Positions 7,906-16,809 of a stretch of DNA of 64,000 nt are shown piece by piece. This DNA is from Betaproteobacteria bacterium (GTDB lineage: Bacteria; Pseudomonadota; Gammaproteobacteria; Burkholderiales; Rhodocyclaceae). The position numbers and the translations under genes were made by a program. The notes beneath the pieces were generated by a model. The model had not been told where the DNA came from. It saw only the letters and a list, made by a program, of their open reading frames with translations, and did not search any database. Numbering within the stretch: position 1 is the stretch's first letter; every line of letters begins with the position of its first letter. The DNA lies in NCBI GenBank assembly GCA_016705475.1, contig JADIYD010000006.1, positions 434,001 through 498,000 of the forward strand. Reading direction: 5' to 3'.

Positions 7906-9968
7906 AGCTGATTCAGTAGCGCCCGAAGTTTTGCCGGGCGCACCGGTGCGGGCAGGGCGTGGCTGCCGGCGGGCAGTGCCTGCCCGGCGGCTGCACCGAG
8001 AACGATCAGAGGTATGCCGGGGGCCTGTTCGGCACTGACGCTGGCAGCGAGGGCTGCGTCAGTGATGACCACCGTGTTTGCCGGGGGCGGTTCTCCGCCG
8101 CTGCCGTCGCTCATGGTTACGTCATAGCCCCAGCCCTCAAGGAGACCGATGCAGGCCAGCATTTCGTCCGACTTGCCGATGCAGTGAGCCCTTCCCGCCT
8201 TCGGCCAGGGCGGTTCCGGCTGGGCGGCGACAGTTACCGGCGGGCTGCCCGGCACCCGCAGCGAGAAGGTGGTTCCCTCGCCAAGTCTTGAGCGCAGGGC
8301 CACCTGAATGTCGAGCGCCCGCGCCAGCCGGTCGACGATGGATAACCCGAGGCCCAGCCCCTTGTTGTGTTCGCGCGCCGTGTTGCCGACCTGGTAGAAC
8401 TCGGCAAAGATCGCTGCCTGGTGCTCCTTGGCAATGCCGATGCCGTTGTCGCGTATTTCGATCAGCAACTGTTCGCCGCGCCGCCGGGCTACGACCAACA
8501 CTCGTCCGCTGGTGCTCGAGTAGCGCAGGGCGTTGGAGACCAGATTGGCGATCATGCGCTCGACCAGAAGCGGGTCGCTGTCCGCCCATAATGGCGTGTG
8601 CCGGAAACGCAGCGTGATGTTGCGGTCCGCTGCCGCCCGCCGGAAGGCGTTGGCCAGTCTTTCGAAAACCACTTGCAGTTCGAAAGTCCGCCGGTCCGGT
8701 TTAATCCCGGCGACATCAAGACGGGAGATGTCGAGCAGCGAATCAAGCAGGTCGCCGAGCATGGCGGTCGACAGCGCAATCTGTTCAGCCAGGCGCGGCA
8801 GCTCGCTCGGTGCGCCGCTGCGCACCTGGCGCTGCAAGTCGGCGGAGAAAAGCGACAGGGCATGCAGCGGTTGCCGCAAGTCGTGGCTGGCGGCGGCGAG
8901 AAAACGGCTCTTGGCCGCATTGGCCCGTTCGGCCGCATCTTTTTGTCCGGCAAGTTCGGTCGTCGCGGCACGCACGCGTTCTTCCAGATTTTCGTGGCTG
9001 GCGGCCAGTTCGCTTGTCATGGTGGACATTTCACGCACCTGTCTGCGGACAAGCAGGGCGCCGACGAGCAGCACGATGGCGACCAGCGTGCCGAGAGAAC
9101 CGAGTTCAATAAGCTGGCTCTTCCAGGCGGCGAGCAGGGTCTTTTCCGGAATGGCACTCAAAATCTTCAGGTCGGAAAAGCCAGGAACGTCCGAAACCGA
9201 GACGAGCAGGCCATTAATTTTGGTCAGGCCGTTTTCCAGGGGCTGATCCCGCAATTTGCCATCGAACAGGGCGCTGCTCGCCTTGGCACCGAGGACCGCC
9301 GATTGCCGGCTCTGGTCTGTGGGCCGGCAGGAGGCAATGATGTCACCGCGGGCGTTGGTGAGGACGGCTTCGAAATCATCGGACAGCCGGTTTGGCCAAC
9401 AAAATTCCTGCAGGTAGGCTGGCTCGATAGCGGCAAAGACAATACCCGCAAACAGGTTGCTGTCGCCGCTCAGGCGTCGACCCAGGGCATAGGTGTAGCG
9501 ACCCGTGTTGCGGCCGACGTAGGGGCCGAACGTCGTTGCTTCAACGCCGCCTTCAAGGGCGACGAAATAAGGGCGGTCCTTGACGTTGATGGTGGGTGTC
9601 GGATATTGGGTGGAGATGAAGCGCTGGTTGCCATTGCGATCGAAAACGATCAGGTCGCGCAGTTGCGGCATCGAGCGAGAATGGCGCTGGGCGATGTATT
9701 CCCAGCCCTTGGCGGACGTCCATGTCTCCCAGTCGCGACGAGGGCCGGTCAGGTCGGTGGCCGTGTCGCGCAGCAGCACATCGATGGCTTCGAAGTTGCG
9801 CGCCGTGTGTTCGGACATCATGAGGCCGAACTGCTGCAAGCGACGTTCGCCAACCTGCAGGTCGTTGTGGCGAACCAGCATGAGGTCGACGACGAAAACG
9901 ACGAGAATGATCAGCGTGCCGGCCATGGCGGCCGTCAGGGCGAGCGTCTCGGGCTTCTGGGTACGCAT
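7875..9968 (-). CDS. Membrane sensor histidine kinase with C-terminal pseudo-receiver
   Basis: The 697-residue protein has TM1 at ~11-32, a large periplasmic PDC/dCache-like sensor region to ~285, TM2 at ~289-308, a coiled-coil, a HisKA domain with H362 in ASHDLRQPLHAL, and an ATPase domain with NALRYS, DNGIGI and GLGLGLSIV. The last ~110 residues resemble a receiver fold. They keep an Asp in VVITD, but the expected Lys position reads PVRPAK, so phospho-transfer there is doubtful. It is encoded 4 bp after a membrane methyltransferase gene. It converges with, and overlaps, the response regulator gene. Confidence 0.85.
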   Translation of the reverse strand: MRTQKPETLALTAAMAGTLIILVVFVVDLMLVRHNDLQVGERRLQQFGLMMSEHTARNFEAIDVLLRDTATDLTGPRRDWETWTSAKGWEYIAQRHSRSMPQLRDLIVFDRNGNQRFISTQYPTPTINVKDRPYFVALEGGVEATTFGPYVGRNTGRYTYALGRRLSGDSNLFAGIVFAAIEPAYLQEFCWPNRLSDDFEAVLTNARGDIIASCRPTDQSRQSAVLGAKASSALFDGKLRDQPLENGLTKINGLLVSVSDVPGFSDLKILSAIPEKTLLAAWKSQLIELGSLGTLVAIVLLVGALLVRRQVREMSTMTSELAASHENLEERVRAATTELAGQKDAAERANAAKSRFLAAASHDLRQPLHALSLFSADLQRQVRSGAPSELPRLAEQIALSTAMLGDLLDSLLDISRLDVAGIKPDRRTFELQVVFERLANAFRRAAADRNITLRFRHTPLWADSDPLLVERMIANLVSNALRYSSTSGRVLVVARRRGEQLLIEIRDNGIGIAKEHQAAIFAEFYQVGNTAREHNKGLGLGLSIVDRLARALDIQVALRSRLGEGTTFSLRVPGSPPVTVAAQPEPPWPKAGRAHCIGKSDEMLACIGLLEGWGYDVTMSDGSGGEPPPANTVVITDAALAASVSAEQAPGIPLIVLGAAAGQALPAGSHALPAPVRPAKLRALLNQLQKTLSKSMP

Positions 9969-9972
9969 CCGC

Positions 9973-10722
9973 TTAGAGCTGGTAACAGTACAGCGGACGG
10001 GACGGCGTGCAGTCGACGTCGATGATGCGATCCGGCGTCTGGCCGGGAACGGGGAAGCTGTTGCTGATGAAGAGGCTGCCCGGTGCCATTTCGGCCTTCA
10101 CCTTTTCCCACAACCGCGGCATTGGCGCCGGCGAGAGAAAGGCGTAAACCACGTCATAGTCGCCCAGATTGGCCTGCCAGAGGTCATCCCAGCGCCAGCG
10201 GATGTTGGGCCGGCCAAGGCTGAAGAAGGCGCCGACCAGCCAGGTCAGCGGCGCGTTTTCGTAGCCGGTGAAATGGCTGTCCGGCAGCGCGTCGGCGAGT
10301 GGCACGGTGGTGCTGCCGAGGCCGGCGCCGAGGTCGAGAAATCGGGTCGGGCCGCGCTCGGCCAGCACGTCGGCCAAGGTGGCGACCGTTTGCTTGTTGG
10401 ACAGGTAGAGCGGCACCTGCCCGGACAGCGCGCCGCGAAAGACAAGCAGCAACAGGATGGCGGCAATCAGGAACCACAGCGGGTCGATGGCCAGCCCTTG
10501 GGTGTACCAGACGAGCGGCATGAAGCCGGCGTGAATAACGCGCCACCACCAGGGCTGGCGCGAAATGGTGGCGAAAAACAGCGCGACGCCACCGATGGCC
10601 AGGCTGGTTTCCAGCCACGGCATCGCTTCGGCCTGCCAGCCGTAATAGGGCCAGGCGATGGAGAGAACAAGGATGACAGCCGCCCCTTGCAGGGCGAACT
10701 GGCGTTTCGGCGTTGAGGTCAT
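9973..10722 (-). CDS. Membrane-anchored class I SAM-dependent methyltransferase-like protein
   Basis: The 249-residue product has three to four hydrophobic helices in residues ~10-100, then a Rossmann-type methyltransferase domain with motif I FLDLGAGLGSTTVPLA, an acidic residue in GYENAP and a motif IV-like DYDVVYAFLSP. Methylation at the membrane is therefore plausible; the substrate is unknown. The stop is only 4 bp before the histidine kinase start, so both are probably one transcript and the protein may modify the kinase or a shared target. That link is an inference from position only. Confidence 0.65.
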   Translation of the reverse strand: MTSTPKRQFALQGAAVILVLSIAWPYYGWQAEAMPWLETSLAIGGVALFFATISRQPWWWRVIHAGFMPLVWYTQGLAIDPLWFLIAAILLLLVFRGALSGQVPLYLSNKQTVATLADVLAERGPTRFLDLGAGLGSTTVPLADALPDSHFTGYENAPLTWLVGAFFSLGRPNIRWRWDDLWQANLGDYDVVYAFLSPAPMPRLWEKVKAEMAPGSLFISNSFPVPGQTPDRIIDVDCTPSRPLYCYQL

Positions 10723-10872
10723 CCGCCGATTTTATGCGATCAGCGCGGAACTCGCCTTTTCTCTTGCTGGGTTTGCTTGCTCAGACAGTGCGCTCCGTGG
10801 GCGAGGGGAAAGGAGCGTGCCGAATTGGGATGTGTTGCCGGGAACGCTGCCAAACGCGACGATTTCAAAATC

Positions 10873-10899
10873 GGCCGAAATTTCCGGTTGACCGTGGAA
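10873..10899 (+). repeat. Dispersed motif, copy D
   Basis: GGCC-GAAATTTC-CGGTTGACCG-TGGAA, exact in the core. It lies in the 273-bp region between the methyltransferase start and the FMN reductase stop. I see nothing else in that region apart from a low-complexity GC-rich stretch. Confidence 0.8.
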
Positions 10900-10995
10900 A
10901 TGGTGAAAACGCCGAGCTGACTGGGCGCGAACCGCGCGATTCAGCGTCAGTTGGCTTGGCTGCCCACCACGAAACCGTTTCACTCAACGTGCCAA

Positions 10996-11535
10996 TCAGC
11001 CGGCCGTCGGCTCCTTCAAGCAAGCAACCGCCTGGATTAACTTCTGCTTCAAGTCCTCGTTTTTGAGGGTGTTCTGTTCAAGATCGAAGTTGTCAAAAAA
11101 GCTGGGAATCGACAGGCTGGCCTTAACCTGCCCGGCAAAAAATGGCATGGCGTTGGTCGCCGCCGCCAACACGCTTGCCCCGCCGCGCGCCCCCGGTGAG
11201 GTGGCGAGCAGGACTAGTGGCTTGTCGTGAAACACCTTGGCGCCAGCCCGCGAACACCAGTCAAACAGATTTTTATAGGCGACGCTATATGAGCCGTTGT
11301 GCTCGGCAAACGAAATGATCAGCGCATCGCTCGCCGCAATCTTGGCCAGAAATGCCTTGGCCAAAGCCGGATGCCCTAGCTCTTCTTCCTTATCGACACT
11401 GAACAAGGGCATTTCATAATCGTTCAGGTCCAACACCTCGACATCCGCCCCTTCCAGCAAACTGGCTGCGTAGGTGACCAAGCGTTTGTTGATTGATTTT
11501 TTGCTGTTGCTGGCGGCAAAGGCTAATAACTTCAT
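10996..11535 (-). CDS. NAD(P)H-dependent FMN reductase (flavodoxin-like fold)
   Basis: The 179-residue protein opens with MKLLAFAASNSKKSINKRL, the phosphate-binding SxS-x-N/K loop of NADPH-dependent FMN reductases, and later carries SFAEHNGSYSVAYKNLFDW and a TSPGARGG loop, both typical of the family (chromate reductase/ArsH/SsuE relatives). It would reduce flavins or quinones at the expense of NAD(P)H in the cytoplasm. GAGGGAAC upstream supports the ATG at 11535 rather than the earlier in-frame start. The physiological partner is not indicated by its neighbours. Confidence 0.8.
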   Translation of the reverse strand: MKLLAFAASNSKKSINKRLVTYAASLLEGADVEVLDLNDYEMPLFSVDKEEELGHPALAKAFLAKIAASDALIISFAEHNGSYSVAYKNLFDWCSRAGAKVFHDKPLVLLATSPGARGGASVLAAATNAMPFFAGQVKASLSIPSFFDNFDLEQNTLKNEDLKQKLIQAVACLKEPTAG

Positions 11536-11725
11536 GAGGTTCCCTCGAAAAATGGGTGACAGTCGTTTTCGCATTGGCCGCGTGTTGATCGACTGGCGCG
11601 TGGATTTATGCGTCGCGCGAATGCATTCTGAGTGCCTTCAGCACGTTTCGTTCATCAGAATAATTGGGGACATGGATTCATGCATACGGAGCGGGTGAGC
11701 GAGTGTCGAGTAGGTGCGACGTGTC

Positions 11726-14700
11726 TCAGGCGATCTGCCGCAAAGCCTCCCGTCGGCCAGTCACCTTCGCTGCCGCCTCGCTACGTACCGGCCCAAATCC
11801 ACGCACCTCGGCCGGCCAGTTGGCGAGCGCCGTGAGTTCCTGGGTAGGGCTGTGCTTGAGGATTAAATCGAGGTCGCTTTCGTAGTCGGCGAGTAGCTGG
11901 TGGTCCAGTTTGTTTTCTTCACTGTTTTTCCACGGGTCGAACCAACTACCGCGCCAGAGGCGGACTTTGGCCATGATCCGGAATACTGGCAGCACCCAGG
12001 CGCCGAAGCGGATTTTCTTCGGGCGGCCATCCGGGCCGGGGCGGCTCAGGCCGGGTGGGGAGAGGTGGAAGCTCAGGCGCAGGTCGCCGTCGAAACGCTC
12101 GTTCAGGCCCTGCAGAAATTCGGGCTGGGCATAGAGGCGGGCGATTTCCCAGGCGTCCTTGGGGGCGAGCAGGCGGGCGTATTGGGTGGCGACGGTGCGG
12201 GTCAGGTCGTCGTTGCCGAGGCGGCGGATGGACTCGACTCGGCTGGTGTAGCGGGCGGCGAGGTCGGCGTCCTGATAGGCGGTGAGGTGAGCGACCCGGC
12301 TGGCGATGAGTTCGTCCAGCGTTTGTTCCGGCAGAGGCTGGCCGGTGAGCGGGCCGGCGATTTTGGCCACTTTTTCCGGGTCGACCGCAGCACGCCGGCC
12401 CCATTCGAAAGCCTGGCGGTTGGCGTCGACGGCGGTGCCGTTGAGTTCGATGGCGCGGTCGAGGGCGGTGGCGGAAACCGGGACGAGGCCGAGTTGCCAG
12501 GCGTAGCCGAGGAGTAGCATGTTGCCGTAGAGGGCGTCGCCCATCAGGCGGTTGGCGAGGTGTTGGGCGTCGATGAACTGGACGTGATCGGCGCCGAGGG
12601 TTTCGTTGAGCTGCGTCTTGAGGCCGGCCAGCGGGAAGTGCCAGTCGCGGTTGCGGGTGAAGTCGGCGGTTGGCGTGTCGGTGCAGCTGACGACGGCGCG
12701 CGTGCGGCCTTCGAGCATTTTCGACAAGGCTTCGGTGCCGGCGCTGACGACGAGGTCGCCGCCGAGCACGGCATGGGCTTCGCCGGTGGCGATGCGGGCG
12801 GCGTGGATGTCTTCGGGGCGGTCGGCGATGCGCAGGTGGGAGAAGACGGCGCCGTATTTTTGCGCCAGGCCGGTCATGTCCAGGGTCGAGATTCCCTTGC
12901 CGTCGAGGTGGGCGGCCATGCCGATGAGGGCGCCGAGGGTGATGACGCCCATGCCGCCAACGCCGGTGATAAGGAGGTTGTAGGGCTGCGCTGTAGCAGG
13001 CAATTTGGGGGCTGGCAAAATGGGCCAATTCTCGCCGTCGACCGCAGCATTGCTGCCCTTTTTCAGCTTGCCGCCTTCGATGGTGACGAAGCTCGGGCAG
13101 AAGCCTTTGACGCAGGAGAAATCCTGGTTGCACGACGACTGGTCGATCTGGCGCTTGGTGCCGAACGTCGTTTCGACCGGCACGATGGACAGGCAGTTCG
13201 ATTGCACCGAGCAGTCGCCACAGCCTTCGCAGACGGCTTCGTTGATGACGACGCGCTGGGCGATGGCCGGCATTTTGCCGCGTTTGCGCCGGCGGCGGGC
13301 TTCGGTGGCGCAGACCTGATCGTAGATGAGGACGGTGACGCCGGGTTCTTCGCGCAGTTCGCGCTGCACGGTGTCGAGCTCGTCGCGGTGGCGGATCGGC
13401 ACGTTGGGGGCGAGGTCGGTGATTTCGGCGTATTTCTCCGGCTCGTTGGTAACGATGACCATCTTGCCGACACCTTCGGCTTCGAGCTGGCGAGTGATGC
13501 GGGCGACGCTCAGGATGCCGTCGACGGGCTGGCCGCCGGTCATCGCCACGGCGTCGTTGTAGAGAATCTTGTAGGTGATCGGCACCTTGGCGGCGATGGA
13601 CTGCCGGATGGCGAGGATGCCGGAGTGGAAATAGGTGCCGTCGCCGAGGTTGGCGAAGATGTGCTTTTCGCTGGTGAAGGGCGCCTGGCCGACCCAGGGC
13701 ACGCCTTCGCCGCCCATGTGGGTGAAGGTCGAGGTTGACCGGTCCATCCACGTCACCATGTAGTGGCAGCCGATGCCGGCGACGGCGCGCGAGCCTTCCG
13801 GCACCTTGGTCGAGCTGTTGTGCGGGCAGCCGGAGCAGAAATGCGGCTTGCGCTCGGCGAGCACGATGGGGGTCTGGGCGGCCTTCTGCTTGTCGGCGAT
13901 GACTTTCAGGCGGGCTGCTATGGTCGGCGAGGTGAAGAAGCGGCCGATGCGTTCGGCGATGACGCGGGCAATGGTGGCGACCGGCAGTTCACCGGCGGCT
14001 GGCAGCAGCCAGTTGCCTTCGCTCCACTCGCCGATTTCGTCGAACTTGCCGATGACCCGGGGGCGGACATCATCACGCCAGTTGTAGAGTTCTTCCTTGA
14101 GTTGGTATTCGAGCAGTTGGCGCTTTTCCTCGACGACGAGGATTTCCTCCAGCCCTTCGGCAAACTGCCGCACGCCTTCCGGTTCGAGCGGCCAGACCAT
14201 GCCGACCTTGTACAGCCGGATGCCGATCTCGGCGGCCAGTTGGTCGTCGATGCCCAGTTCATCGAGCGCCTGCCGCACGTCGAGGTAGCTCTTGCCGGCG
14301 GTCAGGATGCCGAGCTTCGGCGTTGGAGAATCGATGATCAGCTTGTTCAGTCCGTTGGCCCGGCAATAGGCCAGCGCGGCGTAGAGCTTGTGGTTGAGCA
14401 GCCGGGCTTCCTGGACCAGCGGCGGGTCGGGCCAGCGGATGTTCAGGCCGTCCGGCGGCAATTTGAAATCTGGCGGAATAATCGGGTTGACAGCAGCCGG
14501 GTCGATATTGACCGAGGCCGAGGTCTCGACGGTGTCGGCCAGCGCCTTGAAAGCGACCCAGCAGCCGGAATAGCGGCTCATCGCCCAGCCATGCAGGCCG
14601 AAATCGAGGTATTCCTGCACGTTGGCCGGGTAGAGCACCGGCATCATCAGCGCCTTGAAAACATGCTCGGTCTGGTGCGGCAGGGTCGAGGACTTGGCGG

Positions 14701-15163
14701 CGTGGTCGTCGCCAGCGATGACCAGCACGCCACCAAATTTTGACGAGCCGGCGGCGTTGGCATGGCGGAAAACGTCACCGCAGCGGTCCACGCCCGGCCC
14801 CTTGCCGTACCACAGGCCGAACACGCCATCGTATCGGGCGCCGGGAAACAGGTTGACCTGCTGGCTGCCCCACACGGCCGTGGCAGCCATGTCTTCGTTG
14901 ATGCCGGGCTGGAAGGTGATGTGGTGCTCGGCGAGGTGCGCTTTTGCTTTCCACAGGCCGAGGTCGAGGTTGCCAAGCGGGCTGCCGCGATAGCCGGAGA
15001 TGAAGCCGGCGGTATTCAGCCCGGCCGCCAGATCGCGTTCGCGCTGCAGCATGGGCAGGCGGATCAGGGCCTGGGTGCCGGTCAGGAAGACGCGGCCGGA
15101 AGTGCGGGTGTATTTGTCGTCCAGCGTTGCGGTGAGGCCGGCTGGCAGAGCGAGATTGCTCAT
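11726..15163 (-). CDS. iorA: Indolepyruvate:ferredoxin oxidoreductase, fused alpha and beta/gamma subunits (IorAB)
   Basis: This 1145-residue protein fuses the pyrimidine and TPP-binding halves of IorA (YRGSPLGNLD early; CSGCPHNSST and NLGDGTYFHSG for TPP/Mg), a cysteine cluster (CEGCGDCSVQSNC plus CNQDFSCVKGFCPSF, consistent with Fe-S binding) and the IorB-like domain (ITGVGGMGVITLG, DMTGLAQKYGAVFSH). It decarboxylates aryl-pyruvates to aryl-acyl-CoA with ferredoxin reduction, in aromatic amino-acid catabolism. The fused form is usual in proteobacteria. Two copies of the dispersed motif lie inside the gene (F and G), both in linker-like stretches (AAVDPEKVAKI and AAVDGENWPIL). The ATG at 15163 follows a GGAG. 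Confidence 0.88.
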   Translation of the reverse strand: MSNLALPAGLTATLDDKYTRTSGRVFLTGTQALIRLPMLQRERDLAAGLNTAGFISGYRGSPLGNLDLGLWKAKAHLAEHHITFQPGINEDMAATAVWGSQQVNLFPGARYDGVFGLWYGKGPGVDRCGDVFRHANAAGSSKFGGVLVIAGDDHAAKSSTLPHQTEHVFKALMMPVLYPANVQEYLDFGLHGWAMSRYSGCWVAFKALADTVETSASVNIDPAAVNPIIPPDFKLPPDGLNIRWPDPPLVQEARLLNHKLYAALAYCRANGLNKLIIDSPTPKLGILTAGKSYLDVRQALDELGIDDQLAAEIGIRLYKVGMVWPLEPEGVRQFAEGLEEILVVEEKRQLLEYQLKEELYNWRDDVRPRVIGKFDEIGEWSEGNWLLPAAGELPVATIARVIAERIGRFFTSPTIAARLKVIADKQKAAQTPIVLAERKPHFCSGCPHNSSTKVPEGSRAVAGIGCHYMVTWMDRSTSTFTHMGGEGVPWVGQAPFTSEKHIFANLGDGTYFHSGILAIRQSIAAKVPITYKILYNDAVAMTGGQPVDGILSVARITRQLEAEGVGKMVIVTNEPEKYAEITDLAPNVPIRHRDELDTVQRELREEPGVTVLIYDQVCATEARRRRKRGKMPAIAQRVVINEAVCEGCGDCSVQSNCLSIVPVETTFGTKRQIDQSSCNQDFSCVKGFCPSFVTIEGGKLKKGSNAAVDGENWPILPAPKLPATAQPYNLLITGVGGMGVITLGALIGMAAHLDGKGISTLDMTGLAQKYGAVFSHLRIADRPEDIHAARIATGEAHAVLGGDLVVSAGTEALSKMLEGRTRAVVSCTDTPTADFTRNRDWHFPLAGLKTQLNETLGADHVQFIDAQHLANRLMGDALYGNMLLLGYAWQLGLVPVSATALDRAIELNGTAVDANRQAFEWGRRAAVDPEKVAKIAGPLTGQPLPEQTLDELIASRVAHLTAYQDADLAARYTSRVESIRRLGNDDLTRTVATQYARLLAPKDAWEIARLYAQPEFLQGLNERFDGDLRLSFHLSPPGLSRPGPDGRPKKIRFGAWVLPVFRIMAKVRLWRGSWFDPWKNSEENKLDHQLLADYESDLDLILKHSPTQELTALANWPAEVRGFGPVRSEAAAKVTGRREALRQIA
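12365..12392 (+). repeat. Dispersed motif, copy F (inside iorAB, antisense to it)
   Basis: GGCC-ACTTTTTC-CGGGTCGACCG-CAGCA, a strong copy with one extra G in the core. Read by the gene it encodes AAVDPEKVAK. TCGACCGCAG subtype. Confidence 0.7.
13023..13049 (+). repeat. Dispersed motif, copy G, degenerate (inside iorAB)
   Basis: GGCC-AATTCTCG-CCGTCGACCG-CAGCA keeps both ends and the 8-nt spacing but lacks the T-run. It encodes AAVDGENWP just after the cysteine-rich domain. It could be chance, since AVD codons alone give part of the match. Confidence 0.45.
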
Positions 15164-15267
15164 GAATTGTCTCCATTGTTTCGGCCTTGTGGGGGGGGCG
15201 TTGTCGATGGTCCTGCCGCCGGGGGTGGTGGCGACAGGCGCTATGGAGATTTGAGTTTGGCCGTAGC

Positions 15268-15296
15268 GGAACGTTCCAGCCAGCCGGGGTTAACCC
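15268..15296. promoter_or_regulatory. Two 10-bp palindromes upstream of iorAB
   Basis: GGAACGTTCC (15268-15277) and GGGTTAACCC (15287-15296) are perfect palindromes 19 bp apart centre to centre, about 105-135 bp upstream of the iorAB start in a 223-bp intergenic region. They could be regulator half-sites. No clear promoter boxes are visible next to them. Confidence 0.25.
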
Positions 15297-15386
15297 GGAG
15301 GCTGCCTCCTGCTGTGATTCAGGATTCGAGGGTGGTCTAGTGCTTAGGGGCGCGGACGAGCTTGCCGAGCGCCTGTTGGCCAAGCT

Positions 15387-15710
15387 TTACTGAAGGAATT
15401 GCGTGGCCTGGTCGAGGTCAGTATGGGTATGCCCTTGATAGAGGGCAGTGACGAATTTCCGCCAGACCAGGTCCGGTTCGCCGATTCGGAAACCACAGTA
15501 ATGCTGGTCATCGACGTCGGTTTCCTGAACCACCTGGACGGTCAGTCGGGAGACCTCATGGAGGCCAAGCTGGACAGTGGCGTTGAGCCATACCTCTGCA
15601 GGAATCTGCTCGGCGATCCGGGCTCTGAAACCGTAGCGCGAGACTTCATTGACTTCGATATTGATCGGCTTTTCGAAGAGCGGGGTCGCGCGCTGAGTCG
15701 GGCGGGGCAT
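15387..15710 (-). pseudogene. PilZ-domain C-terminal part, out of frame with the upstream acyltransferase
   Basis: The frame ending at 15387 encodes a PilZ-like segment: FEKPINIEVNEVSRYGFRAR resembles the second PilZ motif (D/N-x-S-x-x-G, here ExSxxG), followed by beta-strand text QHYCGFRIGEPD. The first PilZ motif, RQHRRFSVKC, lies in the other frame, at the end of the good part of the acyltransferase reading frame. The two halves would join if one base were gained or lost around 15675-15705. I therefore read this as the displaced C-terminus of one gene. It is not a convincing separate gene, as its ATG falls inside the PilZ fold. Confidence 0.6.
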
Positions 15711-16696
15711 TTGACCGAGAAACGACGGTGCTGGCGAATCTGCGGTGCGACGCTCTTCTCGGGCAGGACGGGAAGAATGTTCCGATAGGCCGGCAGGTCG
15801 TAGATGAGGTGCAACAGGGCTTTCTTGCGGTCGCTCAGCTCAGCGAAGACGCTGGTCTTCTGGTTGAAGAAGTAGTTGATCAGGTCCGGAGTCAGCACGG
15901 GGTCGTTCGTCGTGAAAAAACGCCGATGCGGAATCTGGATGTTGGGCAGTTTCGTTTCGCAGAAATAGTGATGCAGGTTGCGGTTGTTGGCCTTGCCGGC
16001 GTAGGCCTTGCGCATGGTTTCCGGGGCGTGCTTGAGATCGATCGAGGCACCAACGGCTGGCGCGCCATTGACGAAGTCGTAGTTCTCGACGACGTTGGCG
16101 GTCAGCCGCTTGAAGAAGAGCAGCGACTCGTACATCTCGATGTGGCGCGGATTGACCGCGATGACGAGGTGGCGGGTATCGAAGAAGGTCGTGCAGTATT
16201 CGTACATGAACTTCATGAGCGGGAAAAGAATGGTTCCCCCCGTTCGCCGGAAGCGCGGATGAACGGCGAGGGCGGACACCTCGGCGATATTGCCTTCCTT
16301 TTCGCGGACGCCGGTCAGGTCGAAAATGCGCTGGAGCGGGAAGCCGATGGCACTTTCACGGATCAATGACAGCGTCCCGACAACCTGGTCGTCGAATTTG
16401 GCGCAAAGTGTCGTCGTCGTTGGCAGGGCATGATAGACCGTGACCCGCATGCCGGAGGGGTCCGGGGTCATGAAGCCGCTGCTGACATAGGCGTCATGCA
16501 GCAATTTGAAGCAGGCTTCGAGCTCTTCCTTGGTCTCGGCAATCTTCAGGACCAGGCGCTTGTTCGGCTCTGGATCGCAGTCTACAAAGGAGCGATAAAC
16601 GTTATGGCGACTCTTCTGCGGCAGCATCGCAAAAAGCTTGCGAGCTGTCTGGCTGAAGTAGAACCGCAAACGGGCTAAGGCCGGCATCAAGCGCAC
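15542..16696 (-). CDS. FeeM-like N-acyltransferase (GNAT fold), C-terminal PilZ domain frameshifted
   Basis: The reading frame has 384 residues. Residues ~45-250 carry the N-acyl amino acid synthase/autoinducer-synthase-like GNAT pattern: KIAETKEELEACFKLLHDAY, EVSALAVHPRFRRTGGTILF and IAVNPRHIEMYESLLFFKR. A helical segment follows, then RQHRRFSVKC, which begins a PilZ domain that would bind cyclic-di-GMP. After about residue 332 the frame degenerates into Ser/Arg-rich text while the real PilZ sequence continues in the neighbouring frame (15387-15710). A GTG at 16696 or an ATG at 16687 could start it, and no strong ribosome site distinguishes them. The native product was probably ~435 residues. 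Confidence 0.7.
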   Translation of the reverse strand: MRLMPALARLRFYFSQTARKLFAMLPQKSRHNVYRSFVDCDPEPNKRLVLKIAETKEELEACFKLLHDAYVSSGFMTPDPSGMRVTVYHALPTTTTLCAKFDDQVVGTLSLIRESAIGFPLQRIFDLTGVREKEGNIAEVSALAVHPRFRRTGGTILFPLMKFMYEYCTTFFDTRHLVIAVNPRHIEMYESLLFFKRLTANVVENYDFVNGAPAVGASIDLKHAPETMRKAYAGKANNRNLHHYFCETKLPNIQIPHRRFFTTNDPVLTPDLINYFFNQKTSVFAELSDRKKALLHLIYDLPAYRNILPVLPEKSVAPQIRQHRRFSVKCPARLSARPRSSKSRSISKSMKSRATVSEPGSPSRFLQRYGSTPLSSLASMRSPD

Positions 16697-16809
16697 TCAA
16701 ATGAAAAACTACGTTTTTATCATAGCACCTTATGATTGACATGAATCAGGTGCCTCCGGACAATCGGAGGATACCGTTTTATCACCCCCAGAGATCAGGA
16801 GAACCACCG

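Noticed and set aside
8598..10025. 475-codon plus-strand open frame
   Set aside because: Antisense to the histidine kinase, whose catalytic motifs are complete; no motif in the shadow.
12560..14743. Long plus-strand frames over iorAB
   Set aside because: Glycine/alanine/aspartate-rich shadows of the IorAB gene.
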